A stretch of DNA of 64,000 nt from Neoechinorhynchus agilis (lineage: Eukaryota > Acanthocephala). Made by a program: the position numbers and the translations under genes. The DNA lies in contig CM121342.1 in the NCBI GenBank assembly GCA_051530055.1, positions 15,314,001 to 15,378,000 of the forward strand, given 5' to 3'. The first letter of the stretch is position 1, and each line of letters begins with the position of its first letter. The notes beneath the pieces are model-generated. The model was not told where the DNA came from. It searched no databases and worked only from the letters and a program-made list of their open reading frames with translations. Positions 59,041-64,000 of the stretch are shown here, piece after piece.

Positions 59041-59296
59041 GGAACAGCAAATGAAATAAAGACTTGCAACACATTTTAAAGATCATAGACTTAATGAAAA
59101 TATATAATTTGAGGAGCCGATTGTCTTAAAATCTATCACGTTTACTAAAAAGGTGACTGACTACCTTTGTCGCTTTCTGCAGCAATCCCTTTTTGTGTGA
59201 ATTTGATAGAATGGCTGACAAAAGAGTTGCTACCAAATAAACATTCGTTATGGGGCAATATGTAAATTTGCTTTTGATCGTTAATATTTTTGCAGC
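59041..59296. other. Spacer, nothing recognised
   Basis: AT-rich DNA after the LINE 3' end. Confidence 0.3.
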
Positions 59297-59467
59297 GACC
59301 ACAATTGTATCTTGAGATGTTTAGAAATTATCACAGGCAGACATTTATTATGTCCTCGATGCAACAAATTCGTAGAAGCTGACTATTGTTGCAACGATAA
59401 TAAGAGTGAGAATCGTTCAGTTGGTTTAAGACAAAAAGTGGATAATTATCATAATGTTATTGAGTGA
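59297..59467 (+). CDS. Possible C-terminal exon with a CxxC cluster
   Basis: Directly behind TATTTTTGCAG an open frame of 56 codons runs to a TGA: DHNCILRCLEIITGRHLLCP then RCNKFVEADYCC and a polar tail. The pattern C-x3-C ... C-x2-C-x8-CC suggests a small zinc-binding end of a protein. The acceptor, open frame and Cys clustering support a real or former exon. Upstream exons were not found, and the protein is not recognised. Confidence 0.3.
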   Translation, partial: DHNCILRCLEIITGRHLLCPRCNKFVEADYCCNDNKSENRSVGLRQKVDNYHNVIE

Positions 59468-61364
59468 ACCCGTACGCTTCTTCAGCCAATTAGACAAAGT
59501 TACTATGCTGATCATTTAAGATATTCCCATAATTTAATTTTTGTAACATTTTTACCATTGACAAATAGATCGTGGTATTTTTTATTCACATATTATAATA
59601 AACATAATTCTTAATGGAGGGAATCGAAGTTAATAAACCCCTGGAACTTAATAAGATTTAGTATAACAAGGCTAAAATCAAACGTGATGGCCACTCACTG
59701 AGTCAGTTAGTGAACACGAAACATATACTTTCTAAATGAATTTTGTTGTTCATAAACAATTTAAACGAGAGTCTAGAACAATTCAAGCGATTTGAAATGC
59801 GCTTTTGTGATTAATGGGAACACAAATAAATCGTTTATTTTTTGGAGATTGTAAAATTGAAAGACATTTTTCGATCCGATCACTATAAGCTTTGACCTAA
59901 CAATAATTTTTTGTACTTTTCTAGGTTTTACGATAGTAAAGTACAAAACGTGCAATCACCACCGTCCGCAAAATAGAAGCTTCTCTCCTTCCTCGGCTGT
60001 CGCTATCACGCTAGCAGCATTGCCTCGTTGTACTGCAAGCGAGATATTTTGTCGCAGTAAATCAACTCAGTTTGAGGCAATGTGGCTCATTGGAAAACCT
60101 TGAATTGCAAAATTTCACGTTCAAAAGTGTTCATTTTGACCATTTTGGTGATTCCTTTTCTCACATGCATTTTAATTCGTTACTAAAAAGGGGTCTCAAA
60201 ATCGCATTGATGAAAAATCGCATGCCTGAAGAAAGCTTGCCACTCAGACAAGTTATTAATAAAAGCAATATGATTGGCGCCATGTGCTGAAGGGATCGTC
60301 TTCTTCAGGCGTAAATCGTGCCACATAATCATCGCTCTGAGAGACAAAGAGCTCCTTTGGTAAGATGGCGTTTTTGTTCCCAAAAAAGGCGACATGACGG
60401 AGCAGACATAACATCGTTGCACTCTTTCTTTTGAGATAGTGACTTATTCAGCAGTTGCTCAAGACGTGAGTTTTGCTCTACTTAGGATTTACATTTTTAA
60501 AGCTCCACCGAACAATGGATGAAAATTCAATTGAACAATCAGGAAAAACGCATACTTGAACAACAACACATTTTAGGCAACGTGACTTTGGTGGCATTTG
60601 AGGTCTCTTGTGCCGAGAGATCCTCGTCACAATAATACGAGAGTTCGAAATCATAAGCATTTTTCGAACCCAGTGACGAAACGGTGCGCCGTTTTAGCGG
60701 GTATTACAGTTTTGGGTGTTTTGCTCGAAAGCTTTATTCGAGCTTTATCGAAAATTTGACAGAAATGATGGTCAAAAAAATCATTCGGTTACTTTTCGTT
60801 AAAATATTAAGATTTAAAAATTCTGACTCCAGCACCCTACATTGGTTTGGGACTTACCACCTTCATGAATACGTCGACGGAAAACGCTGTAGAAAACTCA
60901 TGCACGAAGACTTGTTTTTTATTGTAGACGGCGCTGCTGAGACATACGCGTTCCGTATCCGGCTAGCGACCGTATCTTTTGAATCTCTGAGATAATTATC
61001 TTTTTTTAGGTTCTTGCTCTTCGTTCAACTGTCTACTGAAATACTGTTGGCTAATTTGTGCCAACGGTCAGTTCGTTTAGATCCTTGTGGTTTGTTTTTT
61101 TACGCCAAAGTTAACCTTCACCAAGAGTATCGCTAAACATAACTTTAGTCCGTCAAATAACTGAATAATTAAAAAAATCACGGTAGCAACCTAAATAAAC
61201 ATTGCCCGATTTCGCTTTAGGGTGTTTGTATTTTACAAAATTATTGAGGAAAATATCCATTTTCTAAAGCCGCACTCAGCCCCTGCCCTATCACTGATCA
61301 ATCGTGATAAAATCAATAAAGGACAACTTATATGAAGGATTGCATTCGGGTGTGGTTAGAGATG
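59468..61364. other. Intergenic DNA, no gene assigned
   Basis: The open frame 60684-60995 (103 codons, plus) has no recognised motif. Around 60210-60320 CCTGAAGAAAGC and a reverse TTCTTCAGGCG recall Penelope-type ends but no full motif is present. Confidence 0.3.
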
Positions 61365-61755
61365 TTGTTATTTAGGCCGCTTGTCGACACCCGAGGGAGA
61401 TCGTTAAAGTCAAAAATATATTTCGACTGATTGAATCAGTGATTGTTAATTCAATCTAAAAAATTGCATAGCAATTTGTCACAAACACACGACATGATTG
61501 TTCGTTTTGACTCGGGAACCCGGGATCGTCAACTCCGTAGATTGCTTCCCTGGGTGCATTTAGGCCAACTATGCATAATTGGAGGGATACTTTCTGGTTC
61601 CAGAGTCAAAACGAACAATCATGTTGTGTGTTTGTGACAAATTCCTCTGTAATTTTTTAGATTGAATTGACAGTGACTCTGATTCAATTAATTGAAATAT
61701 TCATTCGTCTTTAATGCGATCTCCCTCGGATGTCGACAAGCGACCTTAATAACAA
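61365..61755. mobile_element. Large foldback element (about 390 bp), same family as 4958-5142
   Basis: The left arm begins TTGTTATTTAGGCCGCTTGT and the right arm is its near reverse complement. Pairing continues inward through ACAAACACACGACATGATTG and CAATCATGTTGTGTGTTTGT, so almost the whole element folds back apart from a central segment of about 90 bp. Non-coding. A non-autonomous DNA-transposon relative is likely. Confidence 0.8.
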
Positions 61756-62747
61756 AAAAGGAAAACTTGCTAAACCTGATGCATTGAGACGCTCGTTCAA
61801 AAAGAAGATCCGTTTTCAATTTCATCTGCTGGAAAATCGTTGATTTCCAGGAGTAACATGGATCTCCACATTATCTTATTCAATTGTTTTGCACGATTGT
61901 ACTCTCAATTTGAAGGATTCTAAATTAGATAGCACCACTCTGCAACGCTAGTAATCTCTTTTCTGGTCGATATTTTTAAGTCTTTTGCGGTTTGAATATA
62001 TTGATAACACGTTTTATTTGTTAATGCAAAAAAAACATGTCCACTATTCCTCGAAGTTTGTAAGGATTAAGAGCGTGCCCCAAATTTTCTTCCTTTAGAA
62101 CTTATGTAGCCGTAACTCTTAACGTACGACATTTTCTAATTTATTTTACTGGTGTAATGGCCAAGTCTAGATTTGTTTTAATTCGTGTCGTAAACTTGCT
62201 TCTTGTACTAAAAATTCCTTTCTTTTATAAGATAGCCACCGTTTTGATCTTTAGTGCGTTACATATCGTAAAACAATTGCATAAAAATTGGAGAGTGATT
62301 TTATTTTCTATTCGTTCACAATGAATGTTTATATAATCGGTTATTTCACCATTCGGCATTTCTTAAAAGTTGAGCTAATCGTAAAATTCTTTGGTCGTCG
62401 TATACTCTTTTCCATTCTCTCACTTGGTTGTTTATAGTTAGTTCTGTATGTGAAATAAAAATGTAGCACGTTAGTTGAAAGCTTCATGGGGTTCGCGATT
62501 TTTCCATCATTTATTATATGCATTATATGAGAAAACCGCTTATATGGACTGATAATTAAACTTCGTCGAAGTTTACGATGTTCTCCATAAATCGCAAATA
62601 ATATTTACCATGAAGCAATCTCTCCTATTCGCTTTTTGCCTTGTGCATCGGATAGTTTTACTCTAAAAATCAGCAGATTTATATAAAGTGAACATTGCGA
62701 TTCGATTCCTATATTCCGTAGAAATCAATGCATATTTACGATTTTAG
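61756..62747. other. 5' flank of the hexokinase gene
   Basis: AT-rich, no gene recognised. The last bases before the ATG, TTTACGATTTTAG, look like a splice acceptor. Confidence 0.4.
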
Positions 62748-64000
62748 ATGACTGATCATACAGTTTCAACCGCGTTAATGGATCAAAAGATAGTAGAGGT
62801 TTCATTAGATATTGGTAAATGGGCTTCCCGATTGTCAAAAGTTGGACTCTTTTGTTTCGCTGTCGGGACAGCTTATTACCTCGGAAAGAAGAAAGCGGAA
62901 TCTATGGTCCCTAAGCAGTATGAAGGGACGCATATTAAGGACGAGGTAAGTTGATTGATCATTCATTGTTCTCATATTTATCCCAAAAACAGTTGGATGG
63001 TATTTTTAGTAAATTCCGGCTTTCCGATGAAACTCTTCATCATTTTATGGATCTTTTGGAACTACATATGGATCTTGGACTGGATCCTAGACCAAAGAGA
63101 CCATCGGATCTTAAAATGCTACCGTCATACGTTCGTCATTTGCCAGATCGAACTGAAAGTGGACGTATTTTGGCGTTGGATCTCGGCGGAACTAATTTTC
63201 GAGTCCTAGATGTAAATCTACGTGAAGATAAAACAGTCGATTGTTCATCGAAGATTTTCTTAATGCCAGAGAGAATAATGATTGGAACCGGCGAGGACCT
63301 GTTTGACTACATTGCCGAGTGCATTGCTAGTTATGCGAGAAGTCAACGAATGCCACGCCACAAAGGAGCACTTCCACTAGGATTCACGTTTAGTTTTCCA
63401 TGTCAGCAGCTCGCCATTAACTCGGCTGTATTGCTGAATTGGACGAAAGGATTCAAATCCACAGGATGTGAAGGGAAAGATATCACTCGAATGTTAGATG
63501 ATGCGTTCGCTCGGCGAGCGGACATCAAAGTTGACACTGTCGCTGTTTTGAACGATACGGTAGGTACTATGTTAAGCTCCGCCTACGATTATGATGATTG
63601 CCGAGTTGGTGTCATATTCGGTGAGATCCCAGGAGTCTAAACCATCTTTAACTTCCGAAATTCCCTCTAGGAACCGGCACTAACGCTTGTTACATGGAGA
63701 AACTTTCAAAGATAAAAACCTGGAACGGGGACGATAATGAGCCAAAAGAGGTATGTCTCAAAGATTTTGTTGAAATGCGGATATGACCTTTTTACTTCTG
63801 TTAAATTTATCTGAGTTAAAAAGTCTTCATGCTTAATTAGACGTTCCATTGTAGTAAATATTAAATATTTAGCTTATCCGTTGTATCCTCAGGTTATTGT
63901 TCAAAAGTTATTGCCGCAAAAAATGAGAATAGTGAATTACATGATTATTTATTTTAATCGCGATCACGCTTCCCTCTGTTATTTGAGCGTCAATAAAAGA
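62748..64000 (+). CDS. Hexokinase, 5' part, with N-terminal membrane segment
   Basis: Hexokinase phosphorylates glucose with ATP, the first step of glycolysis. Exons: 62748-62945, 62993-63620 and 63671-63750 (introns 47 and 50 nt), 302 codons visible; the gene continues past the window end. Conserved blocks: LALDLGGTNFRVL (phosphate loop 1), LPLGFTFSFPCQQ (sugar site), LLNWTKGFKSTGCEG, VAVLNDTVGTM (catalytic Asp in NDT) and GTGTNACYMEKL. The first exon encodes a non-homologous N-terminus with a hydrophobic stretch (VGLFCFAVGTAYYLG, about residues 33-47) followed by basic KKK, a likely membrane anchor replacing the mitochondrial-binding helix of mammalian HK1/2. The first intron falls before LDGIFSKFRLSDETL, where homology begins. 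The ATG follows TTTTAG directly. Confidence 0.92.

Noticed and set aside
63891-64000. A further hexokinase exon behind TATCCTCAG near the window end
   Set aside because: The translation does not resemble the expected NTEWGAFG region; the next real exon probably lies outside the window.
1-64000. CRISPR arrays, rRNA or tRNA genes
   Set aside because: No regularly spaced repeats, rRNA blocks or convincing tRNA cloverleaf were seen by eye; a tRNA search program was not available.

Overview
The window is animal genomic DNA, probably from a small-bodied invertebrate. The host genes are metazoan orthologues (retromer VPS35, Golgi SYS1, COX4, VPS72/YL1, NAA20, an animal-type hexokinase, two paired-box/homeobox genes). 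Most resolved introns are only 41-75 nt, apart from a few long ones, notably in VPS35. Several start codons sit directly behind a T-rich ...AG that looks like a splice acceptor, which suggests spliced-leader trans-splicing or 5'UTR introns. The species cannot be named from this sequence. All exon joins given here were made by eye from GT-AG sites, reading phase and remembered family sequences; no alignment program was run.

Left part (1-9.4 kb): a Penelope-like retroelement fragment with an inverted copy of part of itself; a NAA20-like acetyltransferase gene (minus strand) whose first coding exon has an in-frame stop and no ATG; an intact-looking VPS72/YL1 gene (minus strand); then short foldback elements, a Penelope GIY-YIG scrap, a Pao/BEL-type fossil and a diverged direct repeat.

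Pax region (9.4-18.2 kb): two tandem, same-strand genes, each with a complete paired domain plus a serine-50 homeodomain. They share intron phases, a 227-nt third exon and a similar upstream block, so they are a local duplication like the gooseberry pair of insects. Both have an odd, shared RED subdomain and very long low-complexity tails.

Repeat-rich middle (18-41 kb): the TMD2-NBD2 half of an ABCC transporter (minus strand) ending against repeat DNA; a Penelope-like element bounded by inverted repeats and carrying a hammerhead-like motif; a pyrimidine-rich CR1-like LINE; a possible stefin gene; a Helitron-helicase scrap; a Ty3/gypsy fossil (minus strand); a LINE ORF1 with zinc knuckles; and an RTE-like LINE (minus strand).

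Housekeeping cluster (42-54 kb): VPS35, SYS1 and COX4 on the plus strand, then an unidentified gene on the minus strand with six phase-consistent exons and a perfect in-frame 195-bp tandem duplication. Right part (54-64 kb): a second CR1-like LINE split by three nested insertions, two of them with recognisable target-site duplications; a large foldback element; and the 5' part of a hexokinase gene with a predicted N-terminal membrane segment, running off the window end.
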